A stretch of DNA of 64,000 nt from Nosema muscidifuracis (lineage: Eukaryota; Microsporidia; Nosematidae): positions 744,001 to 808,000 of the forward strand of contig JAIOKI010000003.1 in the NCBI GenBank assembly GCA_028335825.1, read 5' to 3'. The translations under genes and the position numbers were made by a program. A model generated the notes under the pieces. The model was not told the DNA's origin, searched no databases, and saw nothing but the letters and a program-made list of their open reading frames with translations. Shown here piece by piece: positions 48,805 through 59,461 of this stretch (position 1 is the stretch's first letter; every line of letters starts with the position of its first letter).

Positions 48805-49875
48805 GTGATTTCCCAAAAACCCCTAAGATATTTATAAAAAAATTATCAATATATATTGAATTTCTTTTGTATAAACTGGGAGTAATTAAATTCAATTATA
48901 GATGACTTATCTATAGACCTATGAAGAAGGATACTAAAAATGCTCCAATGTAACTTATAATGTCAGATTAACCACTCTAATGATTAAATTATTAAATCAG
49001 TTGGAGTTTATATACACAATATGGTTTTTAATAATATTTTGAAATATAAAATGAAGAGTATTGTAATAGTTATACTTGCTGATTAACCATTTGTTTTTAG
49101 AAATGAGTTATTTATTTCAATTTTTGGAATCCTTGTAGTATTTATGATTATTATACAATGACAAGATGTATCATTTGATAATATAAAGGAATCTATTTAT
49201 AGATTTAATTTAATTTACTCGTATTAAATCCTGATTTTTGATATTACTGAATTAAATTTTCCAAATGGCAGAAGTTCATTCTTAAATAAAGAGTTAGATT
49301 TAGTGAAGATTTTTAAGTATTCTTTAAGTAGTTTTTATTAAGTATATATTATACATGAAGATTCAATAGATAGCGTTTTCCTATGATCTATCGTTTATTT
49401 CTAATAAAACTAACGAAAATGATGATAATGTCTTTAATCTTATTAACTCTCCTCTAGACAATAAATCAGTGGAATTTTCCTAATATATATTTATGATGAA
49501 AAATTAGAAAGCTTATTAAATATGTATATAGAAATTATAGGACCACATTTAGTAGAAAAAATATGTACTTTTTAGGGTAGAACTAATAATGTTGTTGAAG
49601 GATTTAATTCAAAACTTTATAATCTAATTAATAAAAATAATTCTAGTTTCTTGTAGTACCTTAATACTCTTAAATATATTTAAATATTGAATGACTACAA
49701 GAGGAAAGTCAAAAAAATAAATATAAAATATGTTGATCACGAAAGCGATATTAAGAAGTTGTAGTGATCTTATAATACAAGACTAATTACTTTAGAAGTT
49801 CTTTTGTGTGGATTGAAAGAAGGAATAAAATTAAATGCTTAAATATTTTTTAAGCAAATTTTGCGAAATAACCGT
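48805..49875 (+). mobile_element. Mutator-like (MULE) relic with terminal inverted repeats
   Basis: A stop-broken plus-strand transposase. It contains DITE near 49240, as in copies A and B (24.5 kb), and a C-terminal NNVVEGFNSKL phrase (about 49585-49620), typical of MULE transposases (TNN.VEG…). The ends look like terminal inverted repeats: left GTGATTTCCCAAAAACCC at 48805-48822, right AAATTTTGCGAAATAACC at 49856-49873. The same end sequences occur on the 61.8-kb relic. The internal length of about 1.07 kb is short for an autonomous MULE, so internal deletion is likely. Confidence 0.55.
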
Positions 49876-51090
49876 ATCATAAATTTTATAAATAAAAATT
49901 TTACAATAATTGGGGTTAACTTTCAAAAAAAATCCAACATATTTATCAATTTATAAGCTACTAACTGAACCTGTTATTTTAGTCATTTTTAACAAAAACC
50001 TGAGGAAAAGAAAAGATAATATTTTCGAAAAAAGAACCATCTTTATTATAATAAGAATTATAAATCTTGAATAATTTTAATTAGATTAAAATTATTAATA
50101 ATAAAGTAAAGAACAAATGTTATATAGAAATCTACTAGTTATGTTATAAATTTAATGGAATAATTATTTTTAAAAAGAATGAATGATCAACGTCAGGAAA
50201 ATAATTTAAATTACAAGATTGAAAATCTAATGTATCACATTGGAATGATATTTATGATAAGTTGTTACAAGAAAAAGTACATATGAAGGTCTAGATAGAA
50301 TTTTATGAAAGGATATGAAGAGAATATCATTTTTAAGAAGTAAATATTGCCAAAAATATAACATATAAAAAGATACTAAAATTGTAAAGAAAGGATTTAA
50401 TAAAATATTATCATAATGACTATATTGTTAGATAAGGAGGAATATATGATTTAAAACAAAAAATGTTAAAATTATTATTTTAAGAGAAGTATAGAACAAC
50501 ACGTCATTAAGTATATATAAAACAAAATATTTATGATTTAATATTTCTTGTCAATTAATTATTCATCAATCTTTTCAATTTACACTTCTGACAAGTCTGC
50601 TTCTTTTAACCTTTATTATAGATTTCTTATGACTCTTGTTCATAGTTTAGCTTTCTAAAGTTCCTCTGAGTACTTTATTAAAATCTCATCTTCTATTCAA
50701 CTTTTTAATTTGAGTTACATTTTATATCTTGTAACCAATAATAGTGTCATTATTGAAATAAATTTGTATAAAAAATAATTGATCATATTTGTGTTTCATC
50801 TAGGTTAGGTAAGTTATAAATCACAAAACTTATTTTTACATATATTAAATATTTATGAACTATTAACAATATTTTGAATTTAATATTAATTTAAAATTTG
50901 ATCAATTTATAAAAATTTAATTAATTACTTTATAAATCGAAACGAACTATATAATTAAATTTAAGTACATTGTAGTGAAATTTGATTTTATGATAAAATG
51001 ATTAATAAAAATTACTTAAATCAATAATTAATAATATTTTAGATCGAGTAAATTTGAGACCAAAATAACTTCTTTTGTAGTTATATTTAC
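49876..51090. other. AT-rich intergenic with small retroelement trace
   Basis: Holds the possible Gypsy-like integrase fragment at 50150-50530. No gene otherwise. Confidence 0.45.
50150..50530 (+). mobile_element. Possible Ty3/Gypsy-like fragment (integrase N-terminal part)
   Basis: A short plus-strand stretch recalls the zinc-binding N-terminus of a gypsy-type integrase. Broken and old. Low confidence. Confidence 0.3.
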
Positions 51091-51097
51091 AACTTAG

Positions 51098-51240
51098 TAA
51101 CTACTTACCACAAAAATATACAAATCAGAGTTCTCAAGAACATTCTTGAAAGTATGTCTTGTGATCACAGATGAGAACACATGTAAAGAAAGAACTGCAA
51201 GTAGGATCTTTCTATGATAGATACCATTCATCTATTGTAA
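51098..51240 (+). ncRNA. Candidate small structured RNA, faintly U1-like
   Basis: A less AT-rich patch with nested inverted repeats: GTTCTCA (51130-51136) with TGAGAAC (51172-51178), TCAAGAA (51134-51140) with TTCTTGA (51143-51149), and the palindrome TGTGATCACA (51160-51169). TACTTACC at 51102-51109 equals the 5' splice-site-pairing text of U1 snRNA, and GATCAC inside the hairpin recalls the U1 stem-loop I loop. Spacing between them (about 50 nt) is longer than usual and no Sm site was pinned down, so U1 identity is speculative. Confidence 0.25.
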
Positions 51241-51488
51241 TTCTGAAAATAAATAACAAATTTTAGTAAATTTAGATAAAAAATCTAGTTTATATAATCA
51301 TAGTGTATTTTATAGTATTGTAAGATGAAATTTTAATTAAAATTTTATAACTTTTTTAAATTAATATCAATATAAAATATTTTTTAAATATTTTAAAATC
51401 ACTTTCATACAATACTTTTTTAGATTAAAATCATAAGATTTTAATTAAAATATTATTAATTAAAAATAAACTATATAAATACATAACA

Positions 51489-51491
51489 CCC
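51489..51491 (+). promoter_or_regulatory. CCC motif of Cys-rich copy 3
   Basis: AACACCCAAAATTTAAA precedes the ATG at 51502, indicating that the ancestral start was 51502 and not the internal ATG at 51797. Confidence 0.4.
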
Positions 51492-51501
51492 AAAATTTAA
51501 A

Positions 51502-51796
51502 ATGAAGATACCTAATACCAACAATACTAACAAAGTTTCTCTTGCTATTAACAATACAGAACGAAACGAAATTAATAAAGATGCAGCGGAAGATCAAAAT
51601 ATTTAAGGATTAGGAGCACATGAAATTGATAATTTGAATTCTTCTAACAAGGTAGCTGCTACAAATTCTACTTCATAAATATTACTTAACCCAAGTACAA
51701 AAGCTAATTTTGAATATATGGATAAATTTATTTATTGGAAATTTGATGTTATAATTTCGAAGGTACAAATGTGTAAGAATATGACACAAAACGTAA
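51502..51796 (+). pseudogene. Damaged N-terminal part of Cys-rich copy 3
   Basis: From the ATG at 51502 a frame reads Asn-rich text with TAA codons at 51604-51606 and 51676-51678, then MDKFIYWKFDVIISKVQMCK (from 51718), which corresponds to the FLEFEKWRFKIMKEYQVLCK region of copy 2. The family sequence then continues in another frame, with the change at or near the A7 run at 51812-51818. So the gene is either a young pseudogene or suffers from a sequencing slip at the A run. The two TAAs would still need explaining. Confidence 0.65.
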
Positions 51797-52564
51797 ATGT
51801 TCAAGATTCTGAAAAAAAGAGAAATCAGTATAATACCAAAATGTTTGGAGCATTATACTAGAAAGTTATGTAATTGTGATCCGATTTGCTTAAAATATTC
51901 TTATGATTATTTATCGTTTTACAGAATATGTACATTATATGATTTTGAAAACATTTATACAGATGATAAGTATATTGAAGGGTGTGATAAATACGATTAT
52001 CGACCGATAAACAAAAAACTGGTAAAATATGACGTAGGTAAACATGTCGATAAAGCCAAGGATATTTTTTTTAAAAAATTAGAAGAGCTTTGTGATAATG
52101 CTTCTAATATAAATGCTGTCAGATGCAGTGCGTATGAATTACGTGACGAATGTTTTAACAACTTGAAGTGTTTGTCTGATGCTGTAAGTCGAGATATTCA
52201 ATCAGATTGTAAGAACGAAGATTTTGAGAATCAACTTAATGAAATTAGCAAAATATTGAATGTTGAATTAATGATAAGAAGCCCTGAAGATTTATTTGTT
52301 AGACATGATCCTGTTCATTATGGAAGAAGATTACATAGTATTGAAGAAATTTCTACAGTTGAAAATTCTACTGAAACTAAGGATTTCGATATAAATACTG
52401 TTGTACCTGTTTCAGTTACAGGAATAGTATTGATAAGCTTATTAGGATTATATTCTGTTAAGAATAAGAAGAATAAAATGAAATTAGGATGCGGTCTTAC
52501 TGGTGCATTTATCATTATAATATCTTTGATAATCTACTTAATATCATCTGGAATATTTAATTAA
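51797..52564 (+). CDS. Cys-rich C-terminally anchored protein, family copy 3
   Basis: A 255-codon open frame covering most of a third family member. PKCLEHYTRKLCNCDPIC (14-31) matches the TRQMCKC block of copies 1 and 2. SAYELRDEC (111-119) and FENQLNEI (143-150) match their other landmarks. Cysteines are at 16, 25, 27, 31, 45, 63, 99, 110, 119, 125, 138 and 232. YGRRLHS (175-181) is a possible dibasic site at the place where copy 2 has KRLPR. Unlike copies 1 and 2 it ends with two membrane segments (about 203-221 and 232-252) separated by a Lys/Asn-rich loop, so its C-terminus has a different topology. The ATG at 51797 is only the first in this frame: the conserved N-terminus lies upstream in another frame (51502-51796), so this may not be made as such. 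Function unknown. Confidence 0.68.
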   Translation: MFKILKKREISIIPKCLEHYTRKLCNCDPICLKYSYDYLSFYRICTLYDFENIYTDDKYIEGCDKYDYRPINKKLVKYDVGKHVDKAKDIFFKKLEELCDNASNINAVRCSAYELRDECFNNLKCLSDAVSRDIQSDCKNEDFENQLNEISKILNVELMIRSPEDLFVRHDPVHYGRRLHSIEEISTVENSTETKDFDINTVVPVSVTGIVLISLLGLYSVKNKKNKMKLGCGLTGAFIIIISLIIYLISSGIFN

Positions 52565-54784
52565 ATATTTTGCATCAATTCATATTGGGTGGTATATTTC
52601 ACAAATATATTATTATACTGCCTAAAATTGAGTATTGTAATCACTCAAAAGATTAATTAACATAATGTCTTTTTATTTTATAAGAATTGGCCAATGAATA
52701 TGTATGTAAATCTTAATGATTATATGAAGCAAAATCGATATAAAAATGAGATATATCAATTCTGAAAACTATTTAAGTTATAGATCTTCAGTTAAATTAA
52801 TCATAAAGAAATATGAAAATATAAGTTGTTCATCAAACTCTTTTTCTTTGATACATATCTTTAAATTTTTTCACATAAACTTCAATATTTACCTTCAATA
52901 ACAAATTTGCACAATTTATTAACTCTATAAAATTTTAAATGCTCATCAATCAAGCTATTCGTTACAGAAACATTTTCTTATCATTTCTTGCAATCCATGG
53001 TAAATTCTTCTATAATTAGTTGAATTGTTTTAACTTATTAATAGTATTGTGAAACTCTTTAACAAACCAATCAAACAAAAAATATAATTTGTATGACTTC
53101 TTAAATAATAAATCTTTGTAATTATAGGTATACAGTAAAAATAATCCAAAGAATCTCAAAAATTTATATGACTGTAGTAGTGTATTTATATTTCACTGGA
53201 AATATCAAATAATCTTTTGTTGATAAATGATAACATTCATGGTCTATTTATGATAGAATATCAAATCAATTAGATTTGAAAATCACATTCTTTAGGAATT
53301 TCATACCTTAGATTGAATAATTATCTTGTGAATAAGATATTTCTAAACAGATATAATTTATAACTATCATTTGTATTTTACCTTGGTTGTCTCATAGATC
53401 TAATAAAAAGAAGTCGATCCATAGTTGAATAGAATACAATTTGAATTATTTTTTATCTTAGTAAAAAATCATAATCTACAAATAGTTTATGCCATAAAAT
53501 TAAAACTTACGAACTTCTCTCATCATTATTCTCTGATTTGACTACAAATTTTTTTTTACTTTTTATTAAATATGGGTATAAAAATACTAGACTTCAATCT
53601 AATGATATAATATCGTTATTCAAAAAGTCAATAATTGCTTAACTGACAATAATTTTTTATCTTAGTTAAATCCATGTATGTCACAACAAATATTACTGTA
53701 TATAAAAATCGAATTTTTTATTTGCACCATATTTCTTAATAATATGTCAATCAAGTATCTTTATATATAGTATATAAATAAAAATTTAACCATTCAATAT
53801 CTGCTATACCTTAACTTTTCGATTTATTTATATTTCTAGAATAGGTATGTTTTATCTTCTCTCTCTCTATTTCAATCACATTTATTTGTTGCATTTAATC
53901 TTTGATTCTTATAGAAAATAGATAAGCGACATACCCTGTTTTGACTGTTCTTATAAGTACGAGGATATTAGATGAAAGATAGTTCTAAATTTTAAAATTT
54001 TCTTATATAATATATTAAATTTAATACTAAGACCAAAGTCTTTATTGTTTTACTTCTTATAGTTTTAATTTTATCATAAAAGATTATAGATTAAATCTTC
54101 AATAAAAAGTTCAGTGTCTTTATTTCTATTTCTGTTACATGAGATAGTAAGTAATTATAAATCTTTTAGTCAATTCTTTGTACCCGAACAATATACCAGA
54201 TATTTATACTTATACTATGATGAATTTCTAATTTGGTCCTAGTTTTACTGTATATAGATGAAATATCTATAATTAAATGATTCTAGTCATTATATTTATG
54301 CTTTCTGATCCTTAAATAAGGTGAATTACCTTGTGCTGAGTCATTATCGTATTTATAACACTATAAAATATTCATATAATAATATATCTAAACACATTAC
54401 ATATAAAAAATAGCCATTCTTTGTATTGCTAATCCTCAAGAACAGATATCAATTCATGACCAAGATTACATTCTTAACGACTAAATAAACAGTTTAATTA
54501 TACATCATATTAAACTATAAGACAAAACTAGATATAGTATTTTTAGTACTATATGGATTATCAATTATTAATCTTTGAGTTACCTTCTTTATCAATATAG
54601 TATTTATTCCGAAGAATAGAAATCTATAGATATATTTATATTTCAGATATTCTTTTATAGAAATTCATGATCTATAGTTTGTACAAATTGTTTTTAACAT
54701 CTTTAGAGTCATATAATTCTAAAATTTTCTTTAGTATTTTACCAACTTCAGCGTATATATAAATATTTGTTCATGATTTTCTGA
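52565..54784. other. Gene-free stretch, faint decayed coding texture on minus strand
   Basis: No intact gene. The plus strand is pyrimidine-rich over parts of 52.8-54.4 kb, suggesting old minus-strand coding sequence of unknown, possibly mobile-element, origin. Confidence 0.4.
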
Positions 54785-55870
54785 ATATCAGGTAGTTTAT
54801 CACAAACAACGACCATCTTTTATTTACAAATAAGATGAAGTTTTTGTCATATGGTAAGTAAAATTTAGTAATATCAAAATTATCTGAATCTAAAATACTT
54901 GTAAATAGCATACAATCAGATTTCAATCCATATATAGAGACTTTTACAGTATAAAATAATACAATTCTTGCCATTGTTTCATAAACAAGCCTATAATGTA
55001 GTTTATACAAATAATGAATTAGCAAGTATTGCTCTTCATTTACAATTTAAGAAATCAGTAGTGTGTATATACTTAAAACTTGATTTAATAAGTCAACATC
55101 AAAAGTTTTAGCTTTTGCATTACGAAATAAATTGAAGAATTGACAATAAATTTTTCTATTGGTACATTGTCCCCTTTGTCTATTGATGTAATAATGTATG
55201 TCTAAGATTTCATTTCCTTTATTTTGTTTATTCAATAGAAATTCATAATAAAGGGGTAATTTATTTGACATTATGGAATATTACTGAAAATATTAACAAA
55301 GAATGTATGGTTCCTGTAGAGTAGTGATCTAAAGGTATGTTTAAAATAAAGTCTGGTATAATAACAAGTATTCTTAGAAATCAGTTCGAATGACATTTAG
55401 GACTAAGTAATTATATTATATAGAATAATTAATAAATTCTGCATCAACAGAATTCATGTGTGAGTAGCTCATAATAAATTTAGAGCATTAAGAAAAAAAA
55501 ACATAATAAATGAATTAATTACAAACAAATACAAAAAATATTCTGCTATGTTATATTATTATATTATAAATTTTGTTATGACCACGTGGCTTATCGTAAG
55601 ATAATAACATAAATTATTATTCTATAAAAATTGTAGAAGGATCATTCCAATTTTCTTTGTTAAGTCTTGATATAGCGTAACATTTTATATGCACAATATT
55701 CATACATATTAAGTTTTGAATTTGAATTTTGGCTGGAATTTTGTTTGAATTATTTTTCTAACCACATAAAATTTTTAGAAATGTGAATTATTAATTTAAT
55801 TTACAAAATTATATTTTTTAAATTACTCACTTCATATTAAATATATGTTTAATATTAATAAATTACAAAG
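54785..55870 (-). mobile_element. Mutator-like (MULE) relic, copy C
   Basis: Matches copies A and B from about 54785 rightwards (short open pieces 55047-55271 and 54771-55025 correspond to broken frames there). Everything 3' of the FILFVNKRWSLFVI phrase is missing: the similarity stops abruptly at about 54785. It continues on the right into the upstream region of the 544-aa gene as part of the segmental duplication. Confidence 0.55.
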
Positions 55871-56436
55871 AAACAATCAATTTATCTATGTATAATCAAC
55901 TATAAATAAAAGATGATATTCTACTCTTCTAACAATAATAAAGTATTTAAATTATCAAACAATATTGTTATATAATTTATTGGAGTATTTACATTTTTTC
56001 ACTCTCATATTATAAATTATAAACTCAGAATTTAAATATTGAATTTTTAATTTATTATTATCAATCAAACATCTTGAATTTATAAAATTTAATTTCTTTA
56101 ATCATAAGCATTCTGATGACACATAAAAATTATTATTTCTTTGCCTGACATAAACAAATGTTTGATATATTTTTAATATAAATAATTTTTTTTTAAATTA
56201 AGATTACACAACAATTACATAAAAATAAAATATTATATTTAAAATCATAAATTTATTATTTTTTGTAACTAAAATATAATATTTCATAAATATATCTTAA
56301 CAAATGTTAAATTAAAAATTATTCAATTTAAATACAAAAATAAGAATTCTTTATTCCTTTATTTCTAACATATCTATGATTTTTTATTTATCAATTTTAA
56401 ATTAAAAAAAATTAATTTATTTAAAAAAATATAAAT

Positions 56437-56453
56437 TTGAAATTTTTTACACC
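56437..56453 (+). promoter_or_regulatory. Secreted-family promoter block
   Basis: ATAAATTTGAAATTTTTTACACC ends 3 nt before the ATG at 56457. It is the intact counterpart of the block at 26018-26031. CACC replaces CCCC here. Confidence 0.5.
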
Positions 56454-56456
56454 ATC

Positions 56457-58091
56457 ATGAATTTTTTTGGTTTACTACATTTAATATCAATTGCTACATC
56501 TAAACTGAAAAAAGAAATACTAGAAGATTTATCTAAAATAATTTTGAAGAAAGCTGAATCAGAAGATTTTGAATTTATAAGCAAAGACTGTAATCTTCCA
56601 ATGCATGTACTAAAGATTTGTAAATCACGGATTGTTATCACAAGATACGATACATTACTATATTTAACAAGAGAAATTACTATAAGCTTCAATAAGTACC
56701 TAGATGAAAAATTTGAATTGAAAGATGAATTGAAAAAAAAACTTGTTAAAATTGTTTACGAATTCAGAGATAAAAATAAGTCCTTTTATATTGTAAAAAA
56801 TAAAGAAACTAGTGAATATAGAGATATAATCTATAATTTAATGAAAAATCTTTCAAATTATTCTCATTATATTAATAATAATGAAGTTACTAAGTCATTC
56901 TTAACATACAATGAAGACGTGAAAAATAATCCATCTTCAAAAGACTCAGACTATACTAGTGAATTTATTTCAAATCTAAGCTATTCAAAAGGTTGTGATC
57001 ATTTTGAATTTAAATTTTGTTTAACTCAATATAGTGATAATATATTTATATACAATATTAATATGAATGAATTTAATTATAAAAAATATCTTGAGTATTA
57101 TCTAAAAAATTACTACTATTTTAAGCGAAAAGAATTAAACGAAATATTACGATTATTATCATTAATAAATATTTCCCGTATTTATATTGATAGAGAAGAT
57201 AATATAGTTAAGTCAAGAGTAAGAAAATTTGAGAAATGCAGAAAAATAATTGAATCTAATGAAAATAGCTTGTTTGATCAAGATGATCCTTATGAGTATT
57301 TTGAGTCTGTATCTAACTCTAGTAAAAAAGACCATCAAAACCTACAAGTGGGATTGTTTAATAATAAAATATATATAAACACGCATTATTATGTTAAAAA
57401 TTCTGACAATAAAAAGCATAATTGTATCGATGAAGGTGTTTTTGAAGAAATGAAGATTTTTTTCAAAACTTGTGGAAGTAGCAGTGTAGAAAAATTTGAA
57501 AATATTTTAAGATTTTTTTATCTTATAAAAGATAGTAAATTATACAAGGATATTTTAATAAGTATTCTATCTAATACAGGAAAAGCTAGAAATTTGATAA
57601 TGTATGAAATTCTATTCATCTTAGGTTTAGTTGAAAAATGTGATAATAAACTAAATCTTGATTACGTTAATCCTAAATTAATCAAAGAAAATGATAATTC
57701 TAAATCTGAATATTACAAGAAACTTTCTCAGTTTATCATTGATGAAATTAGTTATCATCATAATAATATTTCGAGCATATATTTTGATCTATTAATGTAT
57801 TTTGAAATATGTGAGATGTATGAGAAGAAAATCACTGATAATTTTTCTAAAGATACAAAGATGCTATTTAAATTCATCAAAAGTGTAAAAAATAAATCAA
57901 AGAATACTTTTGATCACATTATTCTTTGCATAAATGAATTCCTTTCGAAGATTTATCAAAAAGAAAATAATGCTAAATATGGATACGATATTTATGAAGA
58001 AATGTTTTCTGATATTAAATATATTATGAAAGGACCTAGGCATAAAAATATTAAAAAAATGTTTTGTATTAATAGACGAAATATTAATTAA
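56457..58091 (+). CDS. Predicted secreted protein, ~540-aa family, intact copy
   Basis: A 544-aa protein with a signal peptide (MNFFGLLHLISIATS, 1-15), no other membrane segment, and a Lys/Asn/Tyr-rich, mostly helical body. Homologous throughout to the broken gene at 26035-27700 (close) and to the 541-aa protein at 39676-41301 (distant, similar length, shared LDE…LKDELKKK, FYIVKN and KNLSNY landmarks at about 82-135). The 448-aa product at 36074 is a probable further relative through its YKDIL segment. About eight to ten cysteines are scattered, not patterned. No known domain or active site is recognised. Export and family expansion suggest a host-interacting role, which is inference. The ATG sits directly behind the promoter block, so the start is secure. 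Confidence 0.8.
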   Translation: MNFFGLLHLISIATSKLKKEILEDLSKIILKKAESEDFEFISKDCNLPMHVLKICKSRIVITRYDTLLYLTREITISFNKYLDEKFELKDELKKKLVKIVYEFRDKNKSFYIVKNKETSEYRDIIYNLMKNLSNYSHYINNNEVTKSFLTYNEDVKNNPSSKDSDYTSEFISNLSYSKGCDHFEFKFCLTQYSDNIFIYNINMNEFNYKKYLEYYLKNYYYFKRKELNEILRLLSLINISRIYIDREDNIVKSRVRKFEKCRKIIESNENSLFDQDDPYEYFESVSNSSKKDHQNLQVGLFNNKIYINTHYYVKNSDNKKHNCIDEGVFEEMKIFFKTCGSSSVEKFENILRFFYLIKDSKLYKDILISILSNTGKARNLIMYEILFILGLVEKCDNKLNLDYVNPKLIKENDNSKSEYYKKLSQFIIDEISYHHNNISSIYFDLLMYFEICEMYEKKITDNFSKDTKMLFKFIKSVKNKSKNTFDHIILCINEFLSKIYQKENNAKYGYDIYEEMFSDIKYIMKGPRHKNIKKMFCINRRNIN

Positions 58092-58232
58092 ACAATTTAT
58101 CTTAATTTTAACTATTAATTAAATTAAAATACAGTATTTAGTAATTTGTGTCATAAAATAATAACTTCTTTTATTTTTTTCATGCTCTACAAGCAGAAAT
58201 TTAATGGTGAGCAATATGAATTATTGGATTGA

Positions 58233-59461
58233 AATTTTGATGCTTTTCTTTTATAATAGTAATTTTTTCTTGAAACAATCTTATATTCTATTATATAACT
58301 CAAATTAAATTCAAGTACTTATATGGGGGTGATACTAAAAACCAAATTGTCAAGTGATGACTATGGCTAAGAGGCCAAAATAGTTTTAGAGAACTAGAGA
58401 TTATTATGTATACGTTAGAGTTATATAGAGTTGAAAAAAAAGCTTGAGAAGAGAGATTTTTGAAAGAGCTTCTAGGAATTTGAAAATTTTTATTATCAGA
58501 AATACGTGTAAGGAGGAAAAAATAGACAAACTTAGGAAAAAGAGTTTAAAGAGCTAACTAAGAAGAAGAATCTGAGTGGATGTAATAAATACTCCAAGGG
58601 TAGATTATTGGATTTGGGTAAAATAATTGAAATATGACATGGTAAATCATATATTGTTAGACTTGATTATGAAGACTTTTAAAGAAAATAAATTGTGATT
58701 TAAAGGGAATGAATGTAGAAAATTTATTTGTTGATTGAAATTATTCATCTGGAGAGGAATTTTATATCATTAAACCCCAATTATGTTAAGCAGTAATATC
58801 TAATAATAATTTTGAAGCAAAGATTCCTTTCTTAGATACAGATTTAGTAAATTACTCATTTTATTTGAGTAAAGATCTTTCAGTAAATGATGATAAGAAT
58901 AAATTTTTATTGAGAAATACAATTTGATGAATCTATGATCATTTCCAAATAAAGCTATACAATATGGAACAAGAATGAACAAAGTAGAGAAATATATATG
59001 CAAGTAATAAAAAAGGATGCTAAAAAGAAAAAAGTTATAATTATTAAATTTTGATGATTATAAATATAGTAAAGAAAATTTTATGATTATTAATATTTTG
59101 GTGTAATTAAAGAACCTAGAAATATTACTGAATTTAGAAAATCTATGTAAAATACAAAAGATTTTATTGTAATACATTATAAAGATAGTTTTAAATTTAA
59201 ATTATTTAAGATTCTATTAGAAATATAGTGTCGTTTTTATATAACTAAAAACTCAAAAGAATTACTTTCCTAAAGATATAAAAACTAACTCTTAATTAAT
59301 AAGTTTAGATATTCTATATTTACAAAAATCAAGTATCTTAAATTACAACATTTTGTAATTTAACTAATATTCAAAATAATATTTATGATGAATTTAATTT
59401 TTAATATTGAAAAAACCTAAAAATATTTACATGAATATTTATTTATTTTAAGATTATGGAT
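58233..59461. other. Gene-free stretch with decayed coding texture
   Basis: The part at 58320-58720 is purine-rich and less AT-rich than usual, as if formerly coding on the plus strand, but it is full of stops and I cannot name it. The rest is AT-rich with no feature. Confidence 0.4.

Larger units (their letters stand above)
54785..58232 (+). repeat. Segmental duplication, right copy
   Basis: Partner of 24430-27840 in the same orientation. It contains the MULE copy C remainder, about 590 bp of AT-rich upstream DNA, the intact secreted gene and about 140 bp of 3' flank. This copy keeps the working gene. A short phrase just past the stop (MLYKQKFNGEQ here, MLYNQKLNGEQ in the other copy) is preserved in both. 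Confidence 0.85.

Noticed and set aside
52318-52515. 65-codon minus-strand frame
   Set aside because: Antisense shadow of Cys-rich family copy 3.
56447-56692. 81-codon minus-strand frame
   Set aside because: Antisense shadow of the 544-aa secreted gene.
58800-59003. 67-codon minus-strand frame
   Set aside because: No start motif and low-complexity composition; likely chance.
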